NCBI GenBank assembly: GCA_020632755.1
Contig: JACKEY010000004.1
Location: 62,001-126,000 of the forward strand
DNA length: 64,000 nucleotides
Source: Alphaproteobacteria bacterium
Lineage (GTDB): Bacteria > Myxococcota_A > UBA796 > UBA2385
Direction: 5' to 3'
Shown: positions 32,287-40,728 of the stretch, piece after piece
Position numbering within the stretch: the first letter of the stretch is position 1
Layout of the letters: each line of letters starts with the position of its first letter
Made by a program: the position numbers and the translations under genes
The notes under the pieces: model-generated
What the model was told of the DNA's origin: nothing
Seen by the model: the letters and a program-made list of their open reading frames with translations, nothing else
Database searches by the model: none

Positions 32287-35039
32287 TCCTCCTCCTCCTG
32301 GCCGCCTGCGCCTCCCCCAAGGACAGCGGGCTCGCGAACGAGGGGCCCGTCCTCGCCCACAGCCCGCCCTCCGACCTCCTCACCGAAGGCGACCTGCTCG
32401 CCCTGACCGGCACCGCCACCGACGACGACGGCGTCGCGGTGGTCACGGTCGAGTGGCGGACCTCCGGGGCGTCGGCCTGGGAGTCCCTGACCGCGGAGCT
32501 CTCCGGCGCTTCCCTGGTCGACGCGACCTGGACGGCGACGGTGCCCGCGGTGGCGGCCCCGGGGGTCGAGTACCGGATCCGCGCCCGCGACACGCAGTCG
32601 CCGTCGGCGTCGTCGACCCTGCCCGAAGACGGCGCCTTCACCCTTCCGGTCCAGGTGGCGACGCGGGCCGTGCCCTTCGCCGAGTCCTTCGAGGACGCGG
32701 CTTCGCTGTCGGCGCTCGGCTGGCTGACGCCGAGCCAGGCCTTCGCCGGGCAGCCCTGGGACCTGACCGCGGCCCACCACAGCGACGGCGCGCAGAGTGC
32801 CGTGCACCTGCGCGGCGGCCAGGCCGTGGGGGTGCTGCAGGACTGGCTGGTCTCGCCGCCCCTGGACCTGTCCGACCAGGCCGACGCCATGGTGCACTGG
32901 CAGGAACGGGGCGCGAACGTCGAGCAGGCGGTGCACGCCCTGTACGTCAGCACCGGCAGCCGCGACCCCGCGGACGGGGACTTCGTGCGGGCCGCCACCC
33001 TGGACGCGCCCCCCGACGGCGACTGGGCCCGCGCCACGCCCGTCGACCTGTCCGCCTGGGCCGGCCAGAGCCCCGTGACCCTGGGCTGGTACACCGAAGG
33101 CCAGGCCGCCGACGACTGGTGGATCGACGACGTCCGCGTGGGCCCCCTGGACGGCGACCTGGTCGACCCCGTGCTGTCGTGGAGCCCGGATCCGGCGGCT
33201 CCCGGCGACACGGTCACGGTCGAGATCTCCGTCGACAACGCCCTGGACGCCGCCCTCGACGGCGTGGTCGCCACCCTGTCCCTGCCCGACGGCGGCGGCA
33301 CGCTGGGTGAACCGACCGCGGACCTGGGCACGGTCGCCGGCCTGGGGCGCGCCACCGGGTCCTGGACCCTGGAGATCGACGGCGACCACCCCGACCACAG
33401 CTACCTGCCGCTGGCGCTGCAGCTCGACAGCGGTGACCGCAGCTGGGTCTTCGACGACCTGGCCATGGTCGTGGGCCTGCCGTCCACCGGGCGGGTGGAC
33501 CTGAGCCTGGACGCGACGGGTGCTGTCACCGTCGAGCTGCGCCGGGGCCCGCTCGACGCGCCGACGCTGACCGTACCGGTGGCCGAAGAGGTGCTGGACG
33601 CCGGGGCCCACGCGCTCTCGGTGGACCTGACGCCCTACAGCGCCGCCCTGCCCGCGGCCGCCGGCCCCGACGCCCGCTGGCACGCCTTCGTGCTGGCCAG
33701 CAGCGACGGCGACCTGGACGCGGTCTCGCTCGAGCACGCCGGCACGCTGCAGGAAGCCACCGTGCTGGAGGCGCTGTACGCCGGGAATCCCGTCGTGGCC
33801 TGGATCCCCGAGCCGCCCGAGCCCTCCGTGGTCGACGCCGTCCTGGACCCGGCCCTGACGCCGGGCGCCACCGGCGTGGCCCTGTCGCTGCACCTGCGCA
33901 ACCGGGGGGCCAGCACGGCCGGGCCCGTCACGATGCAGGCCTGGAGCGACGATCCCGACCTGGTCGTGCACGGCGGCGAGGCCCGGACCCTGCTGGACCG
34001 GGCGTGGACGCCGGGCCTGGACCTGGACGTCGACGGCCTCACGCTGGACGTCTCGGCCGATCACCGGGACTCGACGCCGGTGACCCTGTCCCTGGGCTTC
34101 GACGACGGGGTCGACGACATCGTCGTGCCGCTGGTCCTCGACGTGCCCTGGCCCCGCTTCACCGCCGGACGGGTCGACGTCGACGACGGGCTGGCCGCCG
34201 ACACGGGAGCAGCCGACAGCGGCGGGCTCGACACCGGCCCCGTCGGCGTCGGCAACGGCGACGGCCGCGTGGACGCCGGCGAGACCGTGGTGCTGACCCT
34301 GACGGTGTCGAACGTCGGCAGCGCCGATGCTTTCGCGCCCATCCTGGCGCGGGCCGCCCTGTCCGCGGACAGCGAGGTGCCGGCCGAGGTCGACGGGACC
34401 CTGGTCGAGCTGCCGGTCCTGGCGGCTGGCGAGCAGACGACCTGGGAGCTCGTCGTGCAGGCGGGTGAGGGAGGGGTGGGCGAGGAGCTCGTGCTGGAGC
34501 TGACCCTGGACGACGGCACGGCCAGCTGGGTGGAGACCCTGTCGATCCCCCTGTCCGAGGCGCCCTGGTTCGTGCTCACCCCCTTCGAAGACGCCGCCGG
34601 CGACGTGCTCGACGCTGGGGCGGTCGACCTGCGCAACGCCCGCTACCGGGTCGTCGACGACACCCTCCAGCTCGAGGTGCTGGGCTGGGAGGACTTCGAC
34701 GCCGAGACCGCCTTCGTCGAGATCTGGGGCCGCTCCTCCGCCAGCACCTACCTCTACCACCGGATCATCAGCCAGCCGGGCGGCATCGACCTGGACGGCT
34801 ACCTGTCGGGCAGCGGCTTCCTCCCCCTGCCGGCCCCGACCCGCAGCCAGCCCGACCCCCGAACCCTGCACATCGACCTGCCGCTGGCCGACCTCGAGCT
34901 GGCCACCGACAGCCTGCGCATCGGCATCGCCGCCGGCTGGTGCGGTCCGGACGAGTACTTCTGCGACCACCACCCCGACGGCTGGGGCTACCCCTACGTC
35001 GGGTTCAGCTCGGGCGAGTTCATCGAGATGCGCTGGTGA
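32283..35039 (+). CDS. Large lipoprotein with choice-of-anchor/cleaved-adhesin and CARDB-like domains
   Basis: 918 aa from GTG 32283 (GTGA overlap; GGAGG upstream). Minimal signal MILLLLAAC. Order: a Big/Fn3-like domain (~20-125, DDDGVAVVTVEWRTSG), a cleaved-adhesin/choice-of-anchor J-type domain (~135-290, FAESFEDAASLSALGWLTPSQ ... SPPLDLSDQAD ... DDWWIDDVRVG), several Ig-like strands, and a CARDB-like segment near 650 (NGDGRVDAGETVVLTLTVSNVGSADA). The C-terminal segment holds WCGPDEYFCDHHP. No protease motif is visible. It is an extracellular beta-sandwich string typical of adhesins, and the last gene of the operon. Confidence 0.8.
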   Translation: MILLLLAACASPKDSGLANEGPVLAHSPPSDLLTEGDLLALTGTATDDDGVAVVTVEWRTSGASAWESLTAELSGASLVDATWTATVPAVAAPGVEYRIRARDTQSPSASSTLPEDGAFTLPVQVATRAVPFAESFEDAASLSALGWLTPSQAFAGQPWDLTAAHHSDGAQSAVHLRGGQAVGVLQDWLVSPPLDLSDQADAMVHWQERGANVEQAVHALYVSTGSRDPADGDFVRAATLDAPPDGDWARATPVDLSAWAGQSPVTLGWYTEGQAADDWWIDDVRVGPLDGDLVDPVLSWSPDPAAPGDTVTVEISVDNALDAALDGVVATLSLPDGGGTLGEPTADLGTVAGLGRATGSWTLEIDGDHPDHSYLPLALQLDSGDRSWVFDDLAMVVGLPSTGRVDLSLDATGAVTVELRRGPLDAPTLTVPVAEEVLDAGAHALSVDLTPYSAALPAAAGPDARWHAFVLASSDGDLDAVSLEHAGTLQEATVLEALYAGNPVVAWIPEPPEPSVVDAVLDPALTPGATGVALSLHLRNRGASTAGPVTMQAWSDDPDLVVHGGEARTLLDRAWTPGLDLDVDGLTLDVSADHRDSTPVTLSLGFDDGVDDIVVPLVLDVPWPRFTAGRVDVDDGLAADTGAADSGGLDTGPVGVGNGDGRVDAGETVVLTLTVSNVGSADAFAPILARAALSADSEVPAEVDGTLVELPVLAAGEQTTWELVVQAGEGGVGEELVLELTLDDGTASWVETLSIPLSEAPWFVLTPFEDAAGDVLDAGAVDLRNARYRVVDDTLQLEVLGWEDFDAETAFVEIWGRSSASTYLYHRIISQPGGIDLDGYLSGSGFLPLPAPTRSQPDPRTLHIDLPLADLELATDSLRIGIAAGWCGPDEYFCDHHPDGWGYPYVGFSSGEFIEMRW

Positions 35040-35085
35040 GCCGCGCGCAGGGTTGAGCGGCGATGCTCGCATCCTTCGCCCGCCC

Positions 35086-35125
35086 CGAGACGACGACGGG
35101 GACCCCGTGGGGTCCCCGTGTCTCG
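35086..35125. terminator. Bidirectional hairpin terminator
   Basis: ACGGGGACCC (35096-35105) pairs with GGGTCCCCGT (35110-35119) around a four-base loop. CGAGAC (35086-35091) and GTCTCG (35120-35125) extend the stem across a small bulge. It lies between the convergent stop codons at 35039 and 35146. Confidence 0.7.
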
Positions 35126-35145
35126 CGCAGCCGGCCGGTCGGCGG

Positions 35146-36150
35146 CTACTCGTCCTTCTTCGGGATGGCGCGCACCTGGACCAGGTCGATGTTGGCTTCG
35201 ACGAAGCCTTCGGAGTCCAGCTGGACCTCGATGCCGTCGGACCAGCGCAGGGCCAGGTCCTCGTCCTTCTCGGCCATGGCCTCGAAGGTCTCGCGCGTCA
35301 TCAGCTCGGGCTCGCTCTCGCGGTCGCCTTCCGGCGGGGCCAGGGTGCCGACCATGGTGTCGCCGAAGGCGGCGACGGTGCCCTTGAGCGGCACGTCCTT
35401 GGTCTCGAGCACGTTGCCGTTCTTGTCCTTGATGGTCGCGGACAGGACCACGTCGGCCATGACGAACTTGCTCTTGTTCGACAGCATCAGCTGGAAGATC
35501 GTGATGTTGTCGCGGCGCTGGTCGGGCAGCTGCATCCAGCTGGCGTTCTTGACGAACACGTACCGGTCGGGGTTGTAGACCGGGTCGTAGTCGTCCCGCT
35601 TCTCCTTGCTCTCGAAGAAGTAGGCCGGCACGACCTCGTCCACGGCGACCCAGCCCTTCTTGCCCTCGGACTCGATCTCGTAGAAGCCGCCGCGCTTGGC
35701 GAGCAGCTGGACCTTGCTGTCCTTGGCGGCGCTGCCGACGTCGGTGCCCGCGCCCGGCTCGCTCTTCATGCGGGCGGGGTCGGCGGTGACCAGCATCTCG
35801 GACAGCTCGAGGTCGCCCAGGGCGTCGAGGTTGCGGGCTTCGGGCACCTTCTGGGCGAAGTGCACGAAGGCGTAGCCACCGATGCCGAGCAGCACGACCA
35901 GCACGGCGATGAGCACCGGCGTCAGGTTGCGCTTGGGACGCAGATCGTCCTCGTCGAAGCTCGAGCCGCCGCCGGTCTTCAGGAGACCCTGCAGCTCGGG
36001 CAGCTCTGCGGCGTACAGCCAGTCGCTCGCCCCGGGGGGCTGGACCATGTCACCGGCTCCGAGACGGCCCTGCTGGGCCAGCTCCTTGAGCTCGGCCAGA
36101 TCCTGGACACTGAACTGGCTCGAACCCTGGTTCACCAGCCATCGGGACAT
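35146..36150 (-). CDS. GYF_2 (DUF4339)-type single-pass membrane protein with SH3-like extracytoplasmic domain
   Basis: 334 aa from ATG 36150, preceded by GGAG. Residues 1-50 form a GYF_2-like domain (WLVNQGSSQFSVQDLAELKELAQQGRLGAGDMVQPPGASDW). A membrane helix (~75-95, LTPVLIAVLVVLLGIGGYAFVHF) follows, then an SH3-like stretch (SKVQLLAKRGGFYEIESEGKKGWVAVDEV) and an acidic beta-rich C-terminal domain with FVKNASWMQLPD and LKGTVAAFGDTMVG. Such proteins are thought to recognise Pro-rich or peptide partners, but no enzyme motif is visible. It converges on the large adhesin-like gene. Confidence 0.78.
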   Translation of the reverse strand: MSRWLVNQGSSQFSVQDLAELKELAQQGRLGAGDMVQPPGASDWLYAAELPELQGLLKTGGGSSFDEDDLRPKRNLTPVLIAVLVVLLGIGGYAFVHFAQKVPEARNLDALGDLELSEMLVTADPARMKSEPGAGTDVGSAAKDSKVQLLAKRGGFYEIESEGKKGWVAVDEVVPAYFFESKEKRDDYDPVYNPDRYVFVKNASWMQLPDQRRDNITIFQLMLSNKSKFVMADVVLSATIKDKNGNVLETKDVPLKGTVAAFGDTMVGTLAPPEGDRESEPELMTRETFEAMAEKDEDLALRWSDGIEVQLDSEGFVEANIDLVQVRAIPKKDE

Positions 36151-36360
36151 GAGATCTCCATGCTTCCGGCGTGTGTACCCCTCGCCCCTTCCGGGGGTCA
36201 AGCGCACCGAAGGTCCCGGGAGGGGGGTTTGACCCAGGATTTGCAGTGCGCTCTGCCCGATGTCATCGGGGCCGACGGCCGATCCGGAGGTGCGCCCTGG
36301 CACCGGTCGTGCCCCGGCGCACGCCTGGACCGGGCCCCCCCTGCCGGATAGCCCCGCGCC

Positions 36361-36798
36361 GTGCCCTTCGAACCCATCCGCCTGCTGATCCTGTTCGACG
36401 ACGCCCGTGGATACTGCGGTCGCGTCGTGCCCCGCATGAAGGAGCTGCTCGAGCACCGCGCCTTCGACGTCGACGTGCACCGGATCCAGGACGGTCCGGT
36501 GGACATCGGGCCCTACAAGGGCCTGGTCATCGGCTCGCCCTGCTTCGGCCTGGGCATCAAGGGGGTCGGGCCCACGCCCGAGCTGACCGCCTTCCTCGAG
36601 GATCTCAACGACCTCGACGAGAAGAAGGTCGCCCTGTTCAGCGTGTACGAGGCCGGGCTCGGCACCACCTTCGACCGCATGAAGGGCCTGGTCCTGTCGC
36701 TCGGCGCCGAGTTCGTGGCCGCCCACGGCTACTGGCTGCTCCGTCCGCACCACGACGAGCACGTCATCCCCGCCGAGTGCATGGTCCGCATCCGCTAG
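36361..36798 (+). CDS. Flavodoxin-like domain protein
   Basis: 145 aa from GTG 36361. It has alternating beta/alpha units with a phosphate-binding-like first loop (LLILFDDARGYCGRVV), IGPYKGLVIGSPCFGLGIKGVGPT in the position of the flavodoxin 50s loop, and KKVALFSVYEAGLGTTFDRMKGLVLSLG in the 90s region. The protein lacks the canonical T/S-x-T-G-x-T first loop, so FMN binding is uncertain. It may be a stand-alone electron carrier or a non-flavin relative. It lies 18 bp before the DNA methylase and may be cotranscribed. Confidence 0.68.
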   Translation: MPFEPIRLLILFDDARGYCGRVVPRMKELLEHRAFDVDVHRIQDGPVDIGPYKGLVIGSPCFGLGIKGVGPTPELTAFLEDLNDLDEKKVALFSVYEAGLGTTFDRMKGLVLSLGAEFVAAHGYWLLRPHHDEHVIPAECMVRIR

Positions 36799-36816
36799 TC
36801 GCCCCGGGAAGGGTCC

Positions 36817-38523
36817 GTGTCCGCCGAAGCCTTCGCGCGCCAGCTGCACCTGGCCGAGGATCGCCTGCGCTCCCTGGGCCTGTCGGGTCGCGCCGCCTAC
36901 GCCGCGCTGTGCCGCGCCCTGGCCGACCGCCTGGCCCTGCCGCGGCACCTGTGGCTGGACGGCCCCGACGCGCCGCCGGAAGCCGGCCTGGACCAGCTGC
37001 CGCTGACCGCTGAGCTCGACCTGTTCGGGCTGGCCTACGAGCGCTTCTTCCCCGAGGTGTTCAAGGCCGAGCACGGCCAGTACTTCACGCCCCGCCCCGT
37101 GGTCGAGCTGATGGCCGACCTGGCCGGCGTCGGCCCGCGCCAGCGCGTGCTGGACCCGACCTGCGGGGCCGGCAGCTTCCTGGTCATCGCCCACGCCCGC
37201 GGCGCCGACGTCGATGGCATCGAGGTCGACCCCGAGCTCGTCGCCCTGTGCCGCCTGAACCTGAAGCTGCACGGCGCCGACCCGCGGGCGGTGCGGCGGG
37301 CCGACCTGTTCCGGGACCCCGGCCTGTTCGACGGGGGACCCCGGTCCGGGGGCGACGACGGCGCGCTGTTCGACCGGGACGAGCGCTGGGACGTCGTGCT
37401 GGCCAACCCGCCCTTCTCGGTCGAGATCCGCGACGCGGCGGCGCTGGGCCGGACCAGCCTGGCGCAGGGGCGCGCCCACGTCGCCAGCGACGAGCTGTTC
37501 CTCGAAGCCGCCTTCCGCGTGCTGCGGCCGGGCGGTCGGCTGTGCGCCCTGCTGCCCCACTCGGTCGTGGCCAACGCCCGCACGGCGCGGCTGCGGGCCT
37601 GGCTCGACCAGCGCTTCGTGCGGCTGGCCGTCGTCGCCCTGCCCGAGGGCGTGTTCCGCCCCTTCGGCGGCACCGGCGCCCGGGCCTGCATCGTCTGCCT
37701 GCAGAAGCGCCCGGCCCCGGTGGTCGACTGGGCCGCCGCCGTCATCGAGAGCCCCGGCTACGACCCCGCCCGGCGCACCTACCACCGCCAGGAACCCGAC
37801 GAGCTCGCCGCCCTGCGGCTGCGCTGGCCCGACGGCCTGCCGCGTTTCCCGGCCGACGAGCCGTCCTGGGACCCGGCGGCCCTGCTCGGCACCACCGGCA
37901 TCGCTGGCGGTGTGCCCACCACGACCCTGGGGCGCCTGGCGCCCTACGTGCCGCGGCAGCGCAAGCCCGGCGACGATCCCGACGGCGCCTACGTCGAGAT
38001 CGATCTCGTGGACGCCGACAAGGCCACCGGCGAGGTCGTCACCGGCCGCGGCCGGGTCGGCGCCGAGTTCCGGGGCACCAAGGCCACCTTCGACGAAGGC
38101 GACCTGCTGTTCGCGCGCATCCGGCCCTCGCTGAACTCGGTGGCCATCGCCCGCCGCCCGCTGGCCGACGTCGACGGGGAGCTGTGCGGCTCGGCGGAGT
38201 GGATGCGCCTGGTTCCGCCGGAATCGCCCCACTTCGCCCTGGTGGCGGCCCGCAGCCCCTTCGTCCGGGCCCAGCTGCGTGGCACCGGCGGCCGCACCCG
38301 GCCGCGCATCCGGACCCGGGATCTGGCGCCGGTCGTCGTGCCCGACCCGGGCGCAGACAACCGCGCCCGCATCGACGCCCTGGTCCGCGATGCCCACGAC
38401 GCCCGGGCCCGGGCCCGTCGCGTGCTCGACCAGGTCGACGCCCTCTACGCCGCCTTTGGGCGCGGCGAGCTCGACGTGGACGCCCTGGCACAGTCCCTGG
38501 ACGCGCTCAGGGACCGCAGCTGA
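36817..38523 (+). CDS. N6-adenine DNA methyltransferase fused to a specificity-like (HsdS-type) region
   Basis: 568 aa from GTG 36817 (GGGAAGGG upstream). After a helical N-terminus, the HsdM-like signature HGQYFTPRPVVELMADL (~88-104) precedes SAM motif I DPTCGAGSFL (~113) and motif IV ANPPFSVEI (~197). FLEAAFRVLRPGGRLCALLPHSVV is typical of the N6-MTase core. From ~360 a TRD-like region resembles HsdS C-terminal halves (VPTTTLGRLAPYV, FDEGDLLFARIRPSLNSVAI, IRTRDLAPVVVPDPG), followed by a helical dimerisation segment. Type I-like M and S functions therefore lie in one chain. No restriction subunit is adjacent, so it is probably an orphan methyltransferase. Confidence 0.85.
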   Translation: MSAEAFARQLHLAEDRLRSLGLSGRAAYAALCRALADRLALPRHLWLDGPDAPPEAGLDQLPLTAELDLFGLAYERFFPEVFKAEHGQYFTPRPVVELMADLAGVGPRQRVLDPTCGAGSFLVIAHARGADVDGIEVDPELVALCRLNLKLHGADPRAVRRADLFRDPGLFDGGPRSGGDDGALFDRDERWDVVLANPPFSVEIRDAAALGRTSLAQGRAHVASDELFLEAAFRVLRPGGRLCALLPHSVVANARTARLRAWLDQRFVRLAVVALPEGVFRPFGGTGARACIVCLQKRPAPVVDWAAAVIESPGYDPARRTYHRQEPDELAALRLRWPDGLPRFPADEPSWDPAALLGTTGIAGGVPTTTLGRLAPYVPRQRKPGDDPDGAYVEIDLVDADKATGEVVTGRGRVGAEFRGTKATFDEGDLLFARIRPSLNSVAIARRPLADVDGELCGSAEWMRLVPPESPHFALVAARSPFVRAQLRGTGGRTRPRIRTRDLAPVVVPDPGADNRARIDALVRDAHDARARARRVLDQVDALYAAFGRGELDVDALAQSLDALRDRS

Positions 38524-38649
38524 TCCGGGGCGCTCGGCCTGAAGCCCGCGGTCGTCGCGTCCTGCACCCGCCTGTCCCAGGATGTCGGGGCCCCTGGACA
38601 CGATCGGGGCCACGGCGAAGAATGCGGAGACCTTGATCCCGAGGTGTCC

Positions 38650-39876
38650 GTGTCGTCGGCCCCGCTGGCCCTCTCCGTCCTGCTCGCGCTGAGCGGCGCC
38701 GCCCGCGCCGGCGACCTGGAGCTCGTGACCGACGGGCCGGTCCGCCTGAGGGTGGACGGCGAGCGGGTCGCGGGGGCCTTCGGCGATCGCTGGGTGCGGG
38801 TGGAGGGCCTGGGCGAGGGCGCGCACGAGCTCGAGGTCCGGGACCTGCTGGGGCGCCTGCGGACCAGCGCCTCGGTCCTGGTCGAGGGGGAGGAGCGGCT
38901 GCTGCTGCACTACGGCGACCGGTCCCTGACCGAGCTCGGTCGGGGGCGCACCGTGGCCGAGGAGCGGTCCGCCCGCCAGATCGCCCTGGTCGCCGCCGAG
39001 GCGTCCGATGCCCACGCCGCCGCCGCCCGCGCGAACGCCGTCGCGGCGCGCGCCGAAGCCGAGGCCGCCGCCGCCCAGGCCGCCGCCGCGGATGCCGCGG
39101 TCGAGGCCGCCGGCGTGCAGGAGCTGTTCGTCGGGCCCGGCCTGGGTCGCGTCCAGACGATGCTGACCTTCCAGGACACGACCACCGATCCGGCCGCCTC
39201 TCCCGGTGGGCTGGGCGGGGGCTCAGGCGGCGTCGCCACTGCCTCGGCCAGCTTCGGCGGCCTGGACCCGACGCGGTTCGCGGTGCGGCTGGGCGGTCGT
39301 CCCGTGCCCTTCAACGAGCCCCTCGCCGCCTTCGTGGCCGCCGACCTCCTCCCCGGCACCGCCCCCCTCGAGATCTGGCTGGACGAGCGGGTCGCCCTTT
39401 CCTCCACCATGACCACCGAGGCCGGCCAGCACATCGCCTGCACCGTGCTCGTGCGGCGGGACGGCTACGACACCGGCTGCGTCGCCGGCGGCGCGCCCCT
39501 GACCGTCGCGGACCTGCGCGAGCCCGCCGCGGACCCGCGCACCCCGGTGCTGAGCATGCCCGAGCGGCTGCTGCAGGTGCTGCTGGAGTCGGTGGACGAG
39601 GCCCGCTACCAGCGCGACAAGGTCGCCGTGCTCGAGGCCGCCGCGCGCCGCCACCCGTTCAGCTGCGCCCAGGTCGTCCGCGTGCTCGAGCCGCTGCAGT
39701 ACAACGACGACCGCCTGGCGGCGATGCGCGCCCTGCGCCCGGCCGTCGTCGACCCCGAGAACCACGAGCTCATCCTCGAGGTCTTCCCCTACAAGTCCGA
39801 CCAGGACGAGGTGAAGGCGATGTTCGGGGTGCAGTCCGTCGCGGCGGGCGAAGGCTCGGGCGACCTCAGCCCCTGA
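38650..39876 (+). CDS. DUF4476 domain envelope protein
   Basis: 408 aa from GTG 38650, preferred over the GTG two codons earlier because GAGG lies five bases before it. Signal MSSAPLALSVLLALSGAARAG. An N-terminal beta-rich region (DLELVTDGPVRLRVDGERVAGAFGDRWVRVEGL, PEGA-like) is followed by a long Ala-rich helical segment (~105-160) likely to be a coiled coil, a Gly/Ser-rich linker, a small beta region, and a C-terminal DUF4476 domain (~330-400, ARYQRDKVAVLEAAARRHPFSCAQVVRVLEPLQYNDDRLAAM). The family's role is unknown. The 3' end overlaps the convergent amidohydrolase by 11 bases. Confidence 0.75.
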   Translation: MSSAPLALSVLLALSGAARAGDLELVTDGPVRLRVDGERVAGAFGDRWVRVEGLGEGAHELEVRDLLGRLRTSASVLVEGEERLLLHYGDRSLTELGRGRTVAEERSARQIALVAAEASDAHAAAARANAVAARAEAEAAAAQAAAADAAVEAAGVQELFVGPGLGRVQTMLTFQDTTTDPAASPGGLGGGSGGVATASASFGGLDPTRFAVRLGGRPVPFNEPLAAFVAADLLPGTAPLEIWLDERVALSSTMTTEAGQHIACTVLVRRDGYDTGCVAGGAPLTVADLREPAADPRTPVLSMPERLLQVLLESVDEARYQRDKVAVLEAAARRHPFSCAQVVRVLEPLQYNDDRLAAMRALRPAVVDPENHELILEVFPYKSDQDEVKAMFGVQSVAAGEGSGDLSP

Positions 39877-40648
39877 GCGCCTGGAGCAGCGCGGAGAGGG
39901 CCGGCGCCAGCCGGTCGGCGAGGGTGTGGGCCGTCGCGTCGTCGAAGCACAGCCGCTGGTTCAGCTCGAGCTCGATGTAGGGCAGGCCGTGGGCCTCGCC
40001 GTGGCGCGAGGCGGCGTAGATCAGCCCCTCGCGGCCGCTGTAGGGCTCGTTGAGCCGGGTCTGCAGGCCGTCGGCGGCCAGGGCGTCGGCCACCAGCCGG
40101 GCCTCGGCCTCGCAGCGGTCGAACAGCACGCCGACGTCCAGGGCGCGGCGGCGCCCGGCCCAGACGGGCGTGAAGCTGTGCACCGACACGAGCGCGGCGG
40201 GGCGTTCGTCCCGCAGCAGGTCGTCGATGGCCCGGTGGTAGGGGGCGTGCAGGGCCTCGACGCGCCGGGCGATCTCGGTGGCGTCGAGCCCGGCGTTGAA
40301 GGACAGGGGCTGCCCGAGGACGTGGGTCCGCACCAGGTCGGGGTGGTCGGGGGGCCGGTTGGCGTCGACCACCAGCCGCGAGAAGCGCGCGAGCACGGCG
40401 GCGCCTCCCAGCTGCTCGACCAGGGCCCCGGTGACGGTGCGCACGCCTGCGTCGAATCCCCAGTGGGTCGAGAGCCAGCCGCGATCGTCCGGGTCGGCGT
40501 ACAGCGGGGGCGGGACGCGGGGGCTCGCGTGCTCGACGCAGAAGGCCAGGCCGCCGCGGGCGGTGCCCTGCTGCAGGCGCTCCCAGGCATCGGCCTGGGC
40601 CCCGACGGGGGGCGGCGCCGCGGGGGTGGGGTCGACAGGGCGGGCCAT
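39866..40648 (-). CDS. N-formylglutamate amidohydrolase (FGase) family protein
   Basis: 260 aa from ATG 40648. FGase-family motifs: FCVEHASPRVP with the metal-ligand region, HWGFDAGVRTVTGAL, VDANRPPDHPD, SVHSFTPVWAGRRRALDVGVLF, and ELELNQRLCFDD near the end. The family hydrolyses N-formyl-L-glutamate to formate and glutamate, the last step of one histidine-degradation route. No hut genes are nearby, so the true substrate may differ. It overlaps the convergent DUF4476 gene by 11 bases and is divergent from the lipoprotein gene at 40729. Confidence 0.85.
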   Translation of the reverse strand: MARPVDPTPAAPPPVGAQADAWERLQQGTARGGLAFCVEHASPRVPPPLYADPDDRGWLSTHWGFDAGVRTVTGALVEQLGGAAVLARFSRLVVDANRPPDHPDLVRTHVLGQPLSFNAGLDATEIARRVEALHAPYHRAIDDLLRDERPAALVSVHSFTPVWAGRRRALDVGVLFDRCEAEARLVADALAADGLQTRLNEPYSGREGLIYAASRHGEAHGLPYIELELNQRLCFDDATAHTLADRLAPALSALLQALRG

Positions 40649-40728
40649 CGCGACGGACTCCTCGGCTCCGGTGCGGCGGGAGCCGCGGCGTGATGCTACC
40701 CGGTGTGCTGCATCCGCCGGAGTCCTTC

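Noticed and set aside
36190..36240. Divergent TTGACC -35 elements forming an inverted repeat upstream of the GYF-like and flavodoxin-like genes
   Set aside because: No convincing -10 could be found at standard spacing on either strand, so no promoter feature is claimed.
35146..39015. A 1289-codon reverse frame suggesting a giant fusion protein
   Set aside because: Only its last 334 codons (the GYF-like protein) have real features; the rest is antisense to the methylase and flavodoxin-like genes.
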